Assembly: GCA_002494215.1 (NCBI GenBank) | Contig: DLBF01000107.1 | Span: forward strand, 1 to 34,727 | Source: Prevotellaceae bacterium UBA7028 | GTDB taxonomy: Bacteria > Bacteroidota > Bacteroidia > Bacteroidales > Bacteroidaceae | Direction of reading: 5' to 3' | DNA length: 34,727 nt | Shown: positions 25,785 through 33,521 of the stretch, one piece after another | How the letters are laid out: each line of letters opens with the position of its first letter | Position numbering within the stretch: position 1 is the first letter of the stretch | Program-made: the position numbers and the translations under genes | The notes under the pieces: model-generated | Databases searched by the model: none | What the model was told of the DNA's origin: nothing | Seen by the model: only the letters and a program-made list of their open reading frames with translations

Positions 25785-26614
25785 TATTCTTTAATTATGT
25801 CTTGTTTAATCAGTCCTCCCAGTTCCTTGTATGAAAGTCTGGCGAAAATGAATCCTTCTGACCACGGAGCGATCTCATAGGGATTGTAGCAGAACAGGAT
25901 GCTGTCTTTCTCCAATTGGAAATTGTTGTCCGAGATGTAAACATCTCCTAACGTGAAGATGTCACGTTTTTCTATCAGTTCCTGTTCGTTCTTGCAATCG
26001 TTATCTTTGATTATTTTTGCCTTAATCAGTTTATATACGTCATCTTGTTTATTACCGAAGAGCTCTTTGCAGGTGATAAGTTTGCCCGTAGCCTTGTCGA
26101 AGTTGATGTAGCTTTCCAGTACTCCGCCATGAGCTCCGCCTGTGTACACCTCTATTCTGTTTGTATAGGCTACGACACCCTCTGGGGCATTCTCCGACAC
26201 TTTGCCAGTCTGCGTGTATGAATAGGAGTAGGTGTCCTGATATTCGTTGTCAGGGTCGTAGAATTCCTTCAGTTCCTTCACGTATTCCGTCTCTAAAGAA
26301 TCGATAAACTGACACTTTGCCTCCTCGAACGAGGTGCTGCTCTTTCCAAACAGGAAGGCAGTCAGCATCTTGTTTATACGCTTGGCAGCTATGCTGTTTC
26401 CTTCGGCATATTTTACCTCTATGCTTATGGTGTAGTTGGGTACTCCATCCAGAATTTTCTTATTGATGTTGTAGCCCGACTTAGAGAAAGTCAGTTTCTC
26501 AGTTTGCACAAGCGAGTCGCCATTTTCTTCTGTTTGCTGCTCTTTGTTGGCCTTGTTTTCCCAGCAAGATGCAAACAATAGGGTAGTGGCCAAAAATAGA
26601 AGTTTACTTTTCAT
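25784..26614 (-). CDS. DUF3298-type lipoprotein
   Basis: The ATG at 26614 gives MKSKLLFLATTLLFASC with lipobox cysteine C17 (276 aa). The frame is open 10 codons further up to 26644, but that would bury the signal. After a polar linker, residues ~55-150 look like a DUF4163-type segment (NYTISIEVKYAEGNSIAAKRINKML). Residues ~165-270 carry the DUF3298 signature YTGGAHGGVLESYINFDKATGK, ending with FCYNPYEIAPWSEGFIFARLSYKEL. DUF3298 is also found at the C-terminus of the anti-sigma factor RsiV, but there is no sigma factor gene here. The gene overlaps the antiporter gene by 11 bp. Confidence 0.85.
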   Translation of the reverse strand: MKSKLLFLATTLLFASCWENKANKEQQTEENGDSLVQTEKLTFSKSGYNINKKILDGVPNYTISIEVKYAEGNSIAAKRINKMLTAFLFGKSSTSFEEAKCQFIDSLETEYVKELKEFYDPDNEYQDTYSYSYTQTGKVSENAPEGVVAYTNRIEVYTGGAHGGVLESYINFDKATGKLITCKELFGNKQDDVYKLIKAKIIKDNDCKNEQELIEKRDIFTLGDVYISDNNFQLEKDSILFCYNPYEIAPWSEGFIFARLSYKELGGLIKQDIIKE

Positions 26615-27887
26615 GTCTAAAAATGATATATAAAAATGCAACAATTCCTAATACGAAGGGGTAATACAGATAGGGTATCACCTCTATTGGGTTGATACTC
26701 GCCAGACCGGCAGCTATCAGCATCTGAGCCCCATAGGGGATGACGCTCTGGGCAAAGCAGCTGAAGGTATCCAGTATGCTTGCCGTTCGTCTGGGGTCAA
26801 TCTTGTATAGGGTCGATATCTCCTTTGCCAATGGTCCTGTCGTCAGGATGGCAATGGTGTTGTTGGCGGTGCAGAAGTCTGTCAGAACAACCAGTCCTGC
26901 TATGCTTATCTCTGCTCCCGTCCTGCTCGATATTTTGCGGGTGAGCTTCGTCTTCAGGTATTCTATGCCGCCTGTTTCCTTCATCACCTCTATCATGCCA
27001 CCTGCCAGCAGGGTTACGATAATCAGTTCGCTCATTCCCATGATGCCGTTGTTCATGGCCGAAGACCATTCGGCAAGTGTCAGTTTTTCATTCAGTATTC
27101 CTATTGTGCCAGCTAATATTGTACCAGTGGAAAGAAGCATCATAACATTCAGTCCACAGATGGCCGACACTAATATATATATATAAGGTATTATAAGCAG
27201 GTAGTTTATTTCCCTTTCAACAGGCGTTGCCGTTGCTGCTGTTCCTGCTATCAGATACAGCACGAGGGTGATGATGGCGGCAGGCAGGGCAATCTTCAGG
27301 TTGTAGCGGAATTTATCCTTCAACTTGCAGCCCTGAGTCTTTGTGGCCATGATGGTAGTGTCCGAGATAAAGCTCAGATTGTCTCCGAAGTAGGAACCGC
27401 CTATTATCACGGCTACCATCAGGGGCAGACTCAGTCCTGTCTCGTTGGCTATGCCGCAGGCGATGGGCGTTAGGGCAGCAATGGTGCCGACGCTTGTGCC
27501 GATGCTAAGTGATACAAAGCAGGCTGCAATGAACATGCCGCACAGCATCATCTTCATGGGCACCAGACTGAGGGTCAGGTTCACCGTGGCGTCAATGGCT
27601 CCCATCTGTTTGGCTGTTGCGGCAAAGGCACCTGCCAGAATGAAGATGAGCACCATTGTCATGATATCTTCCTTTGCTGCACCTCTGGCCAGCACGGCAA
27701 AGCGTTCTTCGGTGCTCTTGCCCTTGAATATCAGTATGGCGTATAGGCAGGCTATCAGAAAAGATACGATTATTGATGCGGCATAGAAATCCCCGCAAAT
27801 AATGCTCGACGATGTATAAATGGCCAAGAAAACCAGCAACGGACTGATGGAGATGAGTCCTTTGGTGTCTTTTATCTTTTCTTCCAT
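26604..27887 (-). CDS. nhaC: NhaC-family Na+/H+ antiporter
   Basis: The 427-aa polytopic membrane protein has about ten to eleven hydrophobic segments. Family blocks are SIGTSVGTIAALTPIACGIA, VIIGGSYFGDNLSFISDTTIMAT (conserved in NhaC) and VVLTDFCTANNTIAILTTGPLAKEIS near the end. It is predicted to exchange Na+ (or another substrate) for protons at the inner membrane; some members of this superfamily carry malate/lactate instead. It heads the operon nhaC-lipoprotein-rsmG-MBL on the minus strand. No convincing promoter was found in the 159 bp between it and kdgK. Confidence 0.9.
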   Translation of the reverse strand: MEEKIKDTKGLISISPLLVFLAIYTSSSIICGDFYAASIIVSFLIACLYAILIFKGKSTEERFAVLARGAAKEDIMTMVLIFILAGAFAATAKQMGAIDATVNLTLSLVPMKMMLCGMFIAACFVSLSIGTSVGTIAALTPIACGIANETGLSLPLMVAVIIGGSYFGDNLSFISDTTIMATKTQGCKLKDKFRYNLKIALPAAIITLVLYLIAGTAATATPVEREINYLLIIPYIYILVSAICGLNVMMLLSTGTILAGTIGILNEKLTLAEWSSAMNNGIMGMSELIIVTLLAGGMIEVMKETGGIEYLKTKLTRKISSRTGAEISIAGLVVLTDFCTANNTIAILTTGPLAKEISTLYKIDPRRTASILDTFSCFAQSVIPYGAQMLIAAGLASINPIEVIPYLYYPFVLGIVAFLYIIFRHEK

Positions 27888-27969
27888 AAAGCGAAATTAC
27901 ACATAATTCTTGGTATATAATGTATAATCTATACTTTTTTTGACATGTTCTGTTAAAAAACCATCGTAT

Positions 27970-28004
27970 TTTGTAGGGTATTTCGCTAAAATTGTATAAC
28001 TTTG
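27970..28004 (+). promoter_or_regulatory. Promoter of kdgK-eda
   Basis: -7 box TAACTTTG at 27997-28004, followed by C. A TTTG at 27970-27973 is a -33 candidate, but the 23-bp spacing is longer than usual. The ATG is 42 bp downstream. Confidence 0.6.
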
Positions 28005-28046
28005 CAGTACAAATAAAACATTAACCGTATATATCTTACATTAAAA

Positions 28047-29069
28047 ATGGCAAAAATTGTTACTATGGGCGAGATTATGCTTCGCCTCTCCACACCAGGC
28101 AACAGCCGATTTGTTCAGTCAGATTCTTTTGACGTGAATTATGGTGGTGGCGAAGCAAATGTCGCAGTTAGTTTGTCTAATTATGGTCATGAAGCCTTTT
28201 TTGTCAGTAAGGTCCCCGCTCACGAGATTGGTCAGGCTGCCGTTAACAGCCTTCGCAAGTTTGGTGTTCACACCAAGTTCCTGGCCCGTGGAGGCGAGCG
28301 TCTGGGCGTTTACTATTTGGAGACAGGTTCCAGCCTGCGCCCCAGTAAGGTAATTTATGACCGTGCTCATAGCAGTATGGGTGAGGCCAATCCACAGGAT
28401 TTTGATTATGAGAAGATTTTTGCAGGAGCTGACTGGTTTCATTGGAGCGGCATCACGCCAGCCATCAGCGATACAGCTGCAGAATGTGTCAAGCAGGCTT
28501 GTATTGTAGCAAAGAGGCTTGGGGTAACAGTTAGTTGTGACTTGAATTTCCGCAAGAAGCTTTGGACACCCGAGAAGGCTCAGAGCATTATGCGTCCTCT
28601 GATGCAGTATGTCGATGTTTGCATTGGCAACGAAGAGGATGCCGAGAAGTGTCTGGGCTTTAAGCCCGCGTCAGATGTCGAGTCAGGAAAGACCGAGGCT
28701 GACGACTACAAGGCTATCTTCGCCAAGATGCAGCAGGAGTTTAACTTCAAATATGTTGTCAGTACGCTGCGCGAGAGCTTCAGCGCTTCCAACAACGGCT
28801 GGAAGGCTATGATCTACGATGGCAACGAGTTCTATGTTAGCCGCAGGTACGAGATTACGCCAATCGTTGACAGGGTAGGTGGTGGCGACAGCTTTAGCGC
28901 CGGCATCATACATGGCTTTGTCAACAAGATGTCACAGCGCGATGCCTTGGAGTTCGCTGTTGCGGCAAGTGCTTTAAAGCACACCATCCCCGGAGACGTA
29001 AATATTGTTAGTATTCAGGAAGTTGAATCGTTGGTTGCTGGTCATACCAACGGACGTGTAGATAGATAA
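28047..29069 (+). CDS. kdgK: 2-keto-3-deoxygluconate kinase (PfkB family)
   Basis: Phosphorylates 2-keto-3-deoxygluconate to KDPG, the step that feeds hexuronates (pectin, glucuronides) into the lower Entner-Doudoroff branch. The 340-aa protein is a PfkB/ribokinase-fold sugar kinase: N-terminal GEIMLRLSTPGNSRF and VNYGGGEANVAVSLSNYG (sugar-binding GG motif), SCDLNFRKKLW in the middle, and the C-terminal signature VGGGDSFSAG with catalytic base D281. The substrate call rests on resemblance to KdgK and on the eda gene 11 bp downstream; ribokinase-type alternatives are less likely in this context. Confidence 0.9.
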   Translation: MAKIVTMGEIMLRLSTPGNSRFVQSDSFDVNYGGGEANVAVSLSNYGHEAFFVSKVPAHEIGQAAVNSLRKFGVHTKFLARGGERLGVYYLETGSSLRPSKVIYDRAHSSMGEANPQDFDYEKIFAGADWFHWSGITPAISDTAAECVKQACIVAKRLGVTVSCDLNFRKKLWTPEKAQSIMRPLMQYVDVCIGNEEDAEKCLGFKPASDVESGKTEADDYKAIFAKMQQEFNFKYVVSTLRESFSASNNGWKAMIYDGNEFYVSRRYEITPIVDRVGGGDSFSAGIIHGFVNKMSQRDALEFAVAASALKHTIPGDVNIVSIQEVESLVAGHTNGRVDR

Positions 29070-29080
29070 GATTGTAGAAT

Positions 29081-29749
29081 ATGGCAAAATTTGATAAGAT
29101 TCAGGTATTGGGTAAGATAAAGGATACGGGCATGGTGCCGGTATTCTACCATTCAGATGTCGAAGTTGCTAAGCAGGTTATTCGCGCCTGTTACGAGGGT
29201 GGGGTACGAGCATTCGAATTTACCAACCGTGGTGATTTTGCCCACGAGGTATTTGCCGAATGTGTGAAGTTTGCAGCTCAGGAGTGCCCCGACTTGGCTA
29301 TGGGTGTTGGCTCTATCGTAGATGCGCCAACGGCAAGCCTTTACATCCAGCTGGGTGCCTGCTTTGTGGTTGGCCCGTTGCTGAATCCCGATATAGCTAA
29401 GGTATGTAACCGCCGTCAGATTCCCTATTGTCCCGGATGTGGCACAGTCTCAGAGATTGGCTACGCTCAGGAGCTGGGATGCGAGATTACCAAGGTATTC
29501 CCTGGCGATGTTTACGGTCCTGCCTTTGTGAAGGGTGTTATGGCACCTTGTCCCTGGAGCAAGATTATGGTAACAGGTGGTGTTACCCCTGATCAGGACA
29601 ACCTTACGGCTTGGATAAAAGCTGGTGCGTTCTGCGTCGGCATGGGTAGCAATCTGTTCCCCAAGGATGTAGTGGCTGCTAAGGACTGGCAGTTCATTAC
29701 CAACAAGTGCAAGGAGTCCTTGTTCTACATCCTTGCAGCAAAAGCATAG
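29081..29749 (+). CDS. eda: KDPG aldolase (bifunctional KHG/KDPG aldolase)
   Basis: Splits 2-keto-3-deoxy-6-phosphogluconate into pyruvate and glyceraldehyde 3-phosphate. The 222-aa class I aldolase has E46 in AFEFTNRGD and the Schiff-base lysine K138 in [19 protein letters not shown], with [18 protein letters not shown] and the phosphate-binding VTGGV and VGMGS segments. It is cotranscribed with kdgK, and the unit is closed by a strong terminator. No uronate isomerase or transporter gene is in the window, so upstream steps are elsewhere. Confidence 0.95.
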   Translation: MAKFDKIQVLGKIKDTGMVPVFYHSDVEVAKQVIRACYEGGVRAFEFTNRGDFAHEVFAECVKFAAQECPDLAMGVGSIVDAPTASLYIQLGACFVVGPLLNPDIAKVCNRRQIPYCPGCGTVSEIGYAQELGCEITKVFPGDVYGPAFVKGVMAPCPWSKIMVTGGVTPDQDNLTAWIKAGAFCVGMGSNLFPKDVVAAKDWQFITNKCKESLFYILAAKA

Positions 29750-29797
29750 AAATTTATTTTCATTATATCATAAGCTTTATTAGGTTATCTAATAACG

Positions 29798-29830
29798 AGC
29801 GTCGGGTAAGTGATTATCTGGCGCTTTTTC
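29798..29830 (+). terminator. Rho-independent terminator of kdgK-eda
   Basis: A 12-bp stem including three G-T pairs (arm starting AGCGTCGGGTAA, partner TTATCTGGCGCT) with a GTGA tetraloop, followed by TTTTTC. Confidence 0.85.
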
Positions 29831-29882
29831 TTTCTTAGCAAAAATAAAAAAAGCTTTTCTTTCGTTTATCTCTCACTTATTC

Positions 29883-29907
29883 GTAACTTTGACTTTGTCG
29901 AAGTTAC
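29883..29907. repeat. Short hairpin family, copy 3
   Basis: GTAACTTTGAC, loop TTT, GTCGAAGTTAC: an 11-bp stem with one T-G pair. Its left arm contains TAACTTTG, a perfect -7 promoter box. It is followed by TTCCGTTCGG. Confidence 0.85.
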
Positions 29908-29915
29908 TTCCGTTC

Positions 29916-29974
29916 GGAAAAGAAAAGAAAAACAAGCTTTTCTTTTGCTTTTCGCTCACTTAATCGTAACTTTG
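29916..29974 (+). promoter_or_regulatory. Palindromic promoter module of map
   Basis: GGAAAAGAAAAG (29916-29927) faces CTTTTCTTTTGCTTTTC. TTTG (29944-29947) is the -33 box, and TAACTTTG (29967-29974) the -7 box after exactly 19 bp. The map ATG is 24 bp downstream. This is the same module as upstream of smpB. Confidence 0.85.
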
Positions 29975-29998
29975 CACTCGCTTTAATGAAAAAGTAAC

Positions 29999-30868
29999 AT
30001 GAGTAAGAAGAATAAAGCACCACGTTGGTTCGTTCCTGCTGGTATGGAACCAACGAAGATGGACAGGATAATTCTCGATTGGCAGGAGAAAGGCAAACTG
30101 GTGCCTACCCCCAACCTTATAAAGACTAAAGAGCAGATTCAGGGCATCCGCAAGGCAGGCGAACTGAATACTGCTGTGTTGGATTGTGTGGCCGAGCGTA
30201 TCCGTGAGGGTATGAGCACCCTCGAGATAGATAAGCTGGTGTACGACTTTACCACCTCACATGGTGGTATCCCTGCACCTCTTAACTACGAGGGTTACCC
30301 CAATTCCTGCTGCACCAGCATCAACGATGTGGTTTGCCACGGCATTCCCTCGGAATACGACATTCTGGAGGAGGGTGACATCATCAACGTGGATTGTACC
30401 ACCATCCTGAATGGCTATTATGCCGATGCCAGCCGTATGTTCATCATTGGCAAGACAACACCCGAGCGTAAGCGCTTGGTTGACATTGCTTGGGAGTGCC
30501 TGAAGATTGGCGAGAAGGTGTGCTCTCAGCCTTACGTCTTTGTGGGCGATCTGGGAAATGCCATTGCCAACTATGCACATAAGAACGGATGCACCGTGGT
30601 TCGCGACCTTTGCGGTCATGGCGTAGGCGTCGAATTTCACGAGGAACCCGATGTCGAGCACTATGGCAAGAAAGGTTCGGGCATGTTGCTCGTGCCTGGC
30701 ATGACGTTCACCATCGAGCCTATGATTAATGCTGGCGACTGGCATGTCTGTGGCGACGAGGAGGACGAGACGGAATGGATTGTCCTTACCGAAGATGCGT
30801 CAGACAGCGCCCAGTGGGAACATACGTATGTAATGACAGAGAACGGAGTGGAAATCTTAACGCATTAA
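29999..30868 (+). CDS. map: Type I methionine aminopeptidase with N-terminal extension
   Basis: Removes the initiator methionine from nascent proteins. The 289-aa protein has a ~40-residue N-terminal extension (MSKKNKAPRWFVPAGMEPTK...) before the catalytic domain that starts at IKTKEQIQGIRKAGELN. All five metal ligands are present: D132 (NVDCTT), D143 (YADASR), H207 (CGHGVG), E240 (IEPM) and E274 (QWEHT). The substrate histidine lies in FHEEP. The start at 29999 follows a strong promoter by 24 bp. The next gene, tsaD, begins 176 bp later across a repeat-rich gap. Confidence 0.95.
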   Translation: MSKKNKAPRWFVPAGMEPTKMDRIILDWQEKGKLVPTPNLIKTKEQIQGIRKAGELNTAVLDCVAERIREGMSTLEIDKLVYDFTTSHGGIPAPLNYEGYPNSCCTSINDVVCHGIPSEYDILEEGDIINVDCTTILNGYYADASRMFIIGKTTPERKRLVDIAWECLKIGEKVCSQPYVFVGDLGNAIANYAHKNGCTVVRDLCGHGVGVEFHEEPDVEHYGKKGSGMLLVPGMTFTIEPMINAGDWHVCGDEEDETEWIVLTEDASDSAQWEHTYVMTENGVEILTH

Positions 30869-30870
30869 AC

Positions 30871-30906
30871 AGCCCCCGAGCCCCCTAAAGGGGAGCGTTA
30901 GGGGGG
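30871..30906. repeat. GC-rich nested palindrome (REP-like)
   Basis: The inner hairpin is CCCC-TAAA-GGGG (30882-30893). The outer arms are CCCCC at 30873-30877 and GGGGGG at 30901-30906. It is not followed by a T-run, so it is unlikely to be a simple terminator. A related GC-rich palindrome lies inside the tsaD reading frame at 31088-31105. Confidence 0.7.
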
Positions 30907-30907
30907 T

Positions 30908-31047
30908 AGTTCAAAGTTTATAGTTGATAGTTTAAAGTCAGTTTAAAGTTTAAAGAGTTTAAGAAGTTTAAGGAGCAAGGGGCAAGGAGCAAGAGGATAC
31001 ATCAGCCTTCGTAGTTCCGCTAACCACTAACCGCTAACTACTAAATG
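30908..31047. repeat. Heptad-period arrays ending at the tsaD start codon
   Basis: AGTTCAA, AGTTTAT, AGTTGAT and AGTTTAA units fill 30908-30935, with further AGTTTAA copies to 30971. Three units GGAGCAA, GGGGCAA, GGAGCAA follow at 30972-30992. After a 27-bp break come CTAACCA, CTAACCG, CTAACTA and CTAAATG (31020-31047). The last unit contains the tsaD ATG. Confidence 0.85.
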
Positions 31048-32130
31048 AAGATTATGGAAGAATTAAAACATAATAGTACGTCAATCGCCTCCCCCTCGGG
31101 GGAGGACGGGAGAGGGGTTTATATTCTTGGCATAGAAAGCAGTTGCGATGATACATCGGCAGCTGTTATTCGCGACGGCATCCTGCTAAGTAACGTTACT
31201 GCCAGTCAGGCTGTTCACATGGAGTATGGTGGCGTAGTGCCCGAGTTGGCAAGTCGTGCTCACCAGCAGAATATCGTTCCCGTAGTGGATACTGCCCTCA
31301 AGAAGGCAGGCATCGAGCGCGAGCAGCTCTCAGCCATAGCCTTTACGCGAGGCCCAGGTCTGATGGGTTCCCTCTTGGTGGGTGTTTCCTTTGCCAAGGG
31401 ACTGGCTCTCTCGCTGGGCATCCCCTTGGTGGATGTTAACCATCTGCAGGGACATATTCTTGCCCATTTCATCCATACCGAGAACGATGACTACGAGTCG
31501 CCTACATTCCCCTTCCTCTGCCTCTTGGTAAGTGGTGGAAACAGCCAGATTGTCTTGGTAAAATCCTACCATGAAATGGAGATTATCGGCCAGACCATCG
31601 ACGATGCAGCGGGCGAGGCAATAGACAAGTGTTCCAAGGTGATGGGCTTGGGCTACCCCGGTGGTCCCATCATAGACAAGTTGGCAAGGCAGGGCAACCC
31701 CGATGCCTTCACCTTCTCTAAGCCCAATATCCCTGGTTACGACTATAGCTTCAGCGGACTAAAGACTAGCTTCCTTTATTCGCTAAGAAACTGGATGGCG
31801 GAAGATCCTGATTTCATCGAGCATCATCTTAACGACCTTGCCGCCTCGCTCGAGAAGACCATCGTCGATATCTTGATGAAGAAACTGCGCATGGCAGCCA
31901 AGGATCTCAACATCAAGCAGGTGGCTGTGGCAGGTGGTGTCTCAGCCAACAACGGCTTGCGCAACGCCTTCCACGATTACGCCAAGCGATACGGTTGGAA
32001 AGTCTTCATTCCCAAGTTCAGCTACACCACCGATAATGCTGCTATGATTGCAATTACGGGCTATTACAAGTATTTGAACAAGGAATTTTGCCCTGTTTCG
32101 GCTCCTGCATACAGCAGAAATCTTATATAA
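31045..32130 (+). CDS. tsaD: tRNA threonylcarbamoyladenosine transferase TsaD, with repeat-derived N-terminus
   Basis: Catalytic subunit of t6A37 tRNA modification (Kae1/TsaD/YgjD). The 361-aa protein has the family core from YILGIESSCDDTSAAVIRDG onward. Metal ligands are H133 and H137 (HLQGH) and D330 (YTTDNAAM), with the ASHK-fold segments LLVSGGNSQIVLV, GYPGGPIIDKLA and VAGGVSANNGLR. About 25 residues precede the usual start. They are encoded partly by a GC-rich palindrome (31088-31105), and no later start codon exists before the conserved core, so the extension must be translated. An ATG at 31054 is the only internal alternative. No -7 box is visible, so it may depend on read-through from map. 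Confidence 0.95.
   Translation: MKIMEELKHNSTSIASPSGEDGRGVYILGIESSCDDTSAAVIRDGILLSNVTASQAVHMEYGGVVPELASRAHQQNIVPVVDTALKKAGIEREQLSAIAFTRGPGLMGSLLVGVSFAKGLALSLGIPLVDVNHLQGHILAHFIHTENDDYESPTFPFLCLLVSGGNSQIVLVKSYHEMEIIGQTIDDAAGEAIDKCSKVMGLGYPGGPIIDKLARQGNPDAFTFSKPNIPGYDYSFSGLKTSFLYSLRNWMAEDPDFIEHHLNDLAASLEKTIVDILMKKLRMAAKDLNIKQVAVAGGVSANNGLRNAFHDYAKRYGWKVFIPKFSYTTDNAAMIAITGYYKYLNKEFCPVSAPAYSRNLI
31088..31105. repeat. GC-rich palindrome inside the tsaD leader codons
   Basis: CCTCCCCC, loop TC, GGGGGAGG: a perfect 8-bp stem. It is followed by GACGGGAGAGGGG and encodes part of SIASPSGEDGRG in the TsaD N-terminal extension. Confidence 0.75.
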
Positions 32131-32152
32131 GGGAAAAAAATAAGGCAAACTG

Positions 32153-32183
32153 TTTGGTGTTCACATAAAATATTGTACCTTTG
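32153..32183 (+). promoter_or_regulatory. Promoter of the rpmB-rpmG-DUF4295 operon
   Basis: TTTG (32153-32156), 19 bp, TACCTTTG (32176-32183): an exact match to the Bacteroidota consensus. It gives a leader of about 50 nt before the rpmB ATG. Confidence 0.88.
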
Positions 32184-32235
32184 TGCCCTGTTTGGAAGAA
32201 GTTGTATTTGGAATAGACTAAAAAGAAAGGTAGAA

Positions 32236-32496
32236 ATGTCTAAGATTTGTCAAATTACAGGGAAAAAGGCCATGATTGGCAACAACGTTTCCCACTCAAA
32301 GCGTCGCACTAAGAGACACTTCGACGTGAACTTGTTCACAAAGAAGTTCTATTATGTAGAGGAGGACTGCTGGATTTCACTGAGCATCAGTGCCGCAGGT
32401 CTGCGCTATATCAATAAGGTAGGTCTGGATGCAGCTCTTAAGAGCGCTGTTTCTCAGGGATTTTGTGATTGGAAGGATATTAAGGTAATTGGTTAA
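32236..32496 (+). CDS. rpmB: 50S ribosomal protein L28 (bL28)
   Basis: The 86-aa basic ribosomal protein starts [27 protein letters not shown], the canonical bL28 opening, and ends DWKDIKVIG. The frame is open to 32173, but those 21 residues overlap the promoter, so the ATG at 32236 is the start. It is the first gene of the operon with rpmG (18 bp gap) and DUF4295. The first cysteine (C5) is present, but the full zinc cysteine set of some L28 proteins is not. Confidence 0.97.
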   Translation: MSKICQITGKKAMIGNNVSHSKRRTKRHFDVNLFTKKFYYVEEDCWISLSISAAGLRYINKVGLDAALKSAVSQGFCDWKDIKVIG

Positions 32497-32514
32497 TAAT
32501 AAGGAGTACAAGTT

Positions 32515-32703
32515 ATGGCAAAGAAGCAAAAAGGCAACAGAGTACAGGTTATTCTGGAGTGCACAGAGATGAAGCAAAGCGGTCTGCCTGGTACATCTCG
32601 TTATATTACCACTAAGAACAGAAAGAATACTCCTGAGCGTCTCGAGCTCAAGAAGTACAACCCCATCCTTAAGAAGATGACTGTTCACAAGGAGATTAAG
32701 TAA
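32515..32703 (+). CDS. rpmG: 50S ribosomal protein L33 (bL33)
   Basis: The 62-aa basic protein [19 protein letters not shown]... has the family pattern [22 protein letters not shown]. It has a single cysteine, so it is the zinc-free (C-) form. It lies between rpmB and the DUF4295 gene, 25 bp before the latter. Confidence 0.97.
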   Translation: MAKKQKGNRVQVILECTEMKQSGLPGTSRYITTKNRKNTPERLELKKYNPILKKMTVHKEIK

Positions 32704-32728
32704 TAACCATTAAAGATCATTTAGAACT

Positions 32729-32887
32729 ATGGCAAAGAAAACAGTGGCCTCTCTTCAGACTGGTAAGACTGATGGCCGTTCATATACCAAAGTTATCAAG
32801 ATGGTAAAGAACCCCGAGACTGGTTCTTACTCTTTCGATGAGCAGATGGTGCCCAACGAGGCAGTAAAGGATTTCTTCAAGAACTAA
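32729..32887 (+). CDS. DUF4295 protein, probable ribosomal protein bL38
   Basis: A 52-aa basic protein read directly from the sequence: it begins MAKKTVASLQTGKTDGRSYT and ends EAVKDFFKN. It matches the Bacteroidota-specific DUF4295 family, encoded after rpmB and rpmG. My recollection is that this family was identified as a large-subunit protein named bL38 in the Flavobacterium johnsoniae ribosome structure; the name should be confirmed. It closes the operon, with a terminator 33 bp downstream. In Bacteroides I recall ftsY following; here an accessory region begins instead. Confidence 0.88.
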   Translation: MAKKTVASLQTGKTDGRSYTKVIKMVKNPETGSYSFDEQMVPNEAVKDFFKN

Positions 32888-32920
32888 TTCAGTTCTTTTA
32901 AAGATACTCTAATTAAAAAG

Positions 32921-32955
32921 GAGAGCAGGTTTTTCAACTTGCTCTCTTTTTTTTT
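32921..32955 (+). terminator. Rho-independent terminator of the ribosomal protein operon
   Basis: An 11-bp stem with one G-T pair (GAGAGCAGGTT / AACTTGCTCTC), loop TTTC, then a run of nine T. Confidence 0.95.
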
Positions 32956-32959
32956 GTCT

Positions 32960-33080
32960 GTAAATAATTTTCCAATCTGTTATTTTGGGTTTATAGGTTG
33001 CCTGGTTTGAGAAATTTTACTGCCTAACTAGAGAAATTTTATTGCCTCGTGTGGTAGCAAATACTCGTAGGCTATAGGGT
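32960..33080. repeat. Conserved core repeat, copy B
   Basis: This ~121-bp sequence is a partner of 7367-7490, in the same orientation and with the same ordered identical blocks. Inside it GAGAAATTTTACTGCCT is repeated as GAGAAATTTTATTGCCT at a 22-bp offset, twice the 11-bp iteron period. The right arm of the copy-A inverted repeat is degraded here (GGTAGCAA). Confidence 0.85.
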
Positions 33081-33282
33081 GGGGAACTATGTTTTGGTAA
33101 ATGTCTCTATTGTCAAATTAATTCATAAACAAAAGATATTAACAGAAACACTTTTTACTATTAATAGTAATAATTGCAGGAATTAATAGAAACAAGTAAA
33201 AGTGCTAATATAGACTCCTTGCTCCTGACAATGGAACTATTCTCAAATAATCGCCATCATATACCTCAGCAAAGGTTTAACC

Positions 33283-33469
33283 CCGATGGTTATCGGGCTT
33301 AATAGACGGTATATGTTATCTAAACATATACCTAACATATACCTAATATATACCCAACATGTACCCCATAATTCAAAAAAATCAAACTGAGGTGATAGGT
33401 ATATGTTAGGTACATTATAGGTACATGTTGCACAAACATATACCGTTCGTTCCGCACGATAACCATCGG
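33283..33469. repeat. Nested inverted array of 11-bp iterons, array B
   Basis: Outer perfect inverted repeat: CCGATGGTTATCG (33283-33295) and CGATAACCATCGG (33457-33469). Inner perfect inverted repeat: CGGTATATGTT (33307-33317) and AACATATACCG (33435-33445). Between them four forward units start at 33323, 33334, 33345 and 33356 (AACATATACCT twice, AATATATACCC, AACATGTACCC). Three reverse units have AGGT at 33397, 33408 and 33419. All are spaced by exactly 11 bp. Confidence 0.9.
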
Positions 33470-33521
33470 ATCTCAAATGGCATCGGTGTATATGTTATCA
33501 GTTTTTGAAAATTCATCACTT

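Larger units (their letters stand above)
29851..29975. repeat. Tandem promoter-bearing repeats upstream of map
   Basis: Two related ~41-bp units, 29851-29891 and 29935-29975, both begin AAGCTTTTCTTT and end TCACTTAnTCGTAACTTTG, 84 bp apart. Hairpin copy 3 and an ACTTCCGTTCGGAAAAG segment lie between. The same succession of parts precedes smpB at 7863-7968. Confidence 0.8.
32956..33521. other. Gene-free, repeat-packed block downstream of the ribosomal operon
   Basis: It holds the conserved core copy B (32960-33080) and an AT-rich stretch (33081-33280) in which I see nothing. The rest is a nested inverted structure: outer 13-bp arms 33283-33295 and 33457-33469, inner 11-bp arms 33307-33317 and 33435-33445, with 11-bp iterons inside. 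A 77-codon minus-strand frame across 33243-33476 is made of the repeats and is not called a gene. Confidence 0.8.

Noticed and set aside
33283..33469. CRISPR array
   Set aside because: The units are 11 bp, contiguous and in both orientations, with no unique spacers and no cas genes nearby.
33243..33476. 77-codon minus-strand frame rich in Y, V and C
   Set aside because: It is built from the 11-bp iterons (period 33 bp when translated). No promoter, and its composition follows the repeat.
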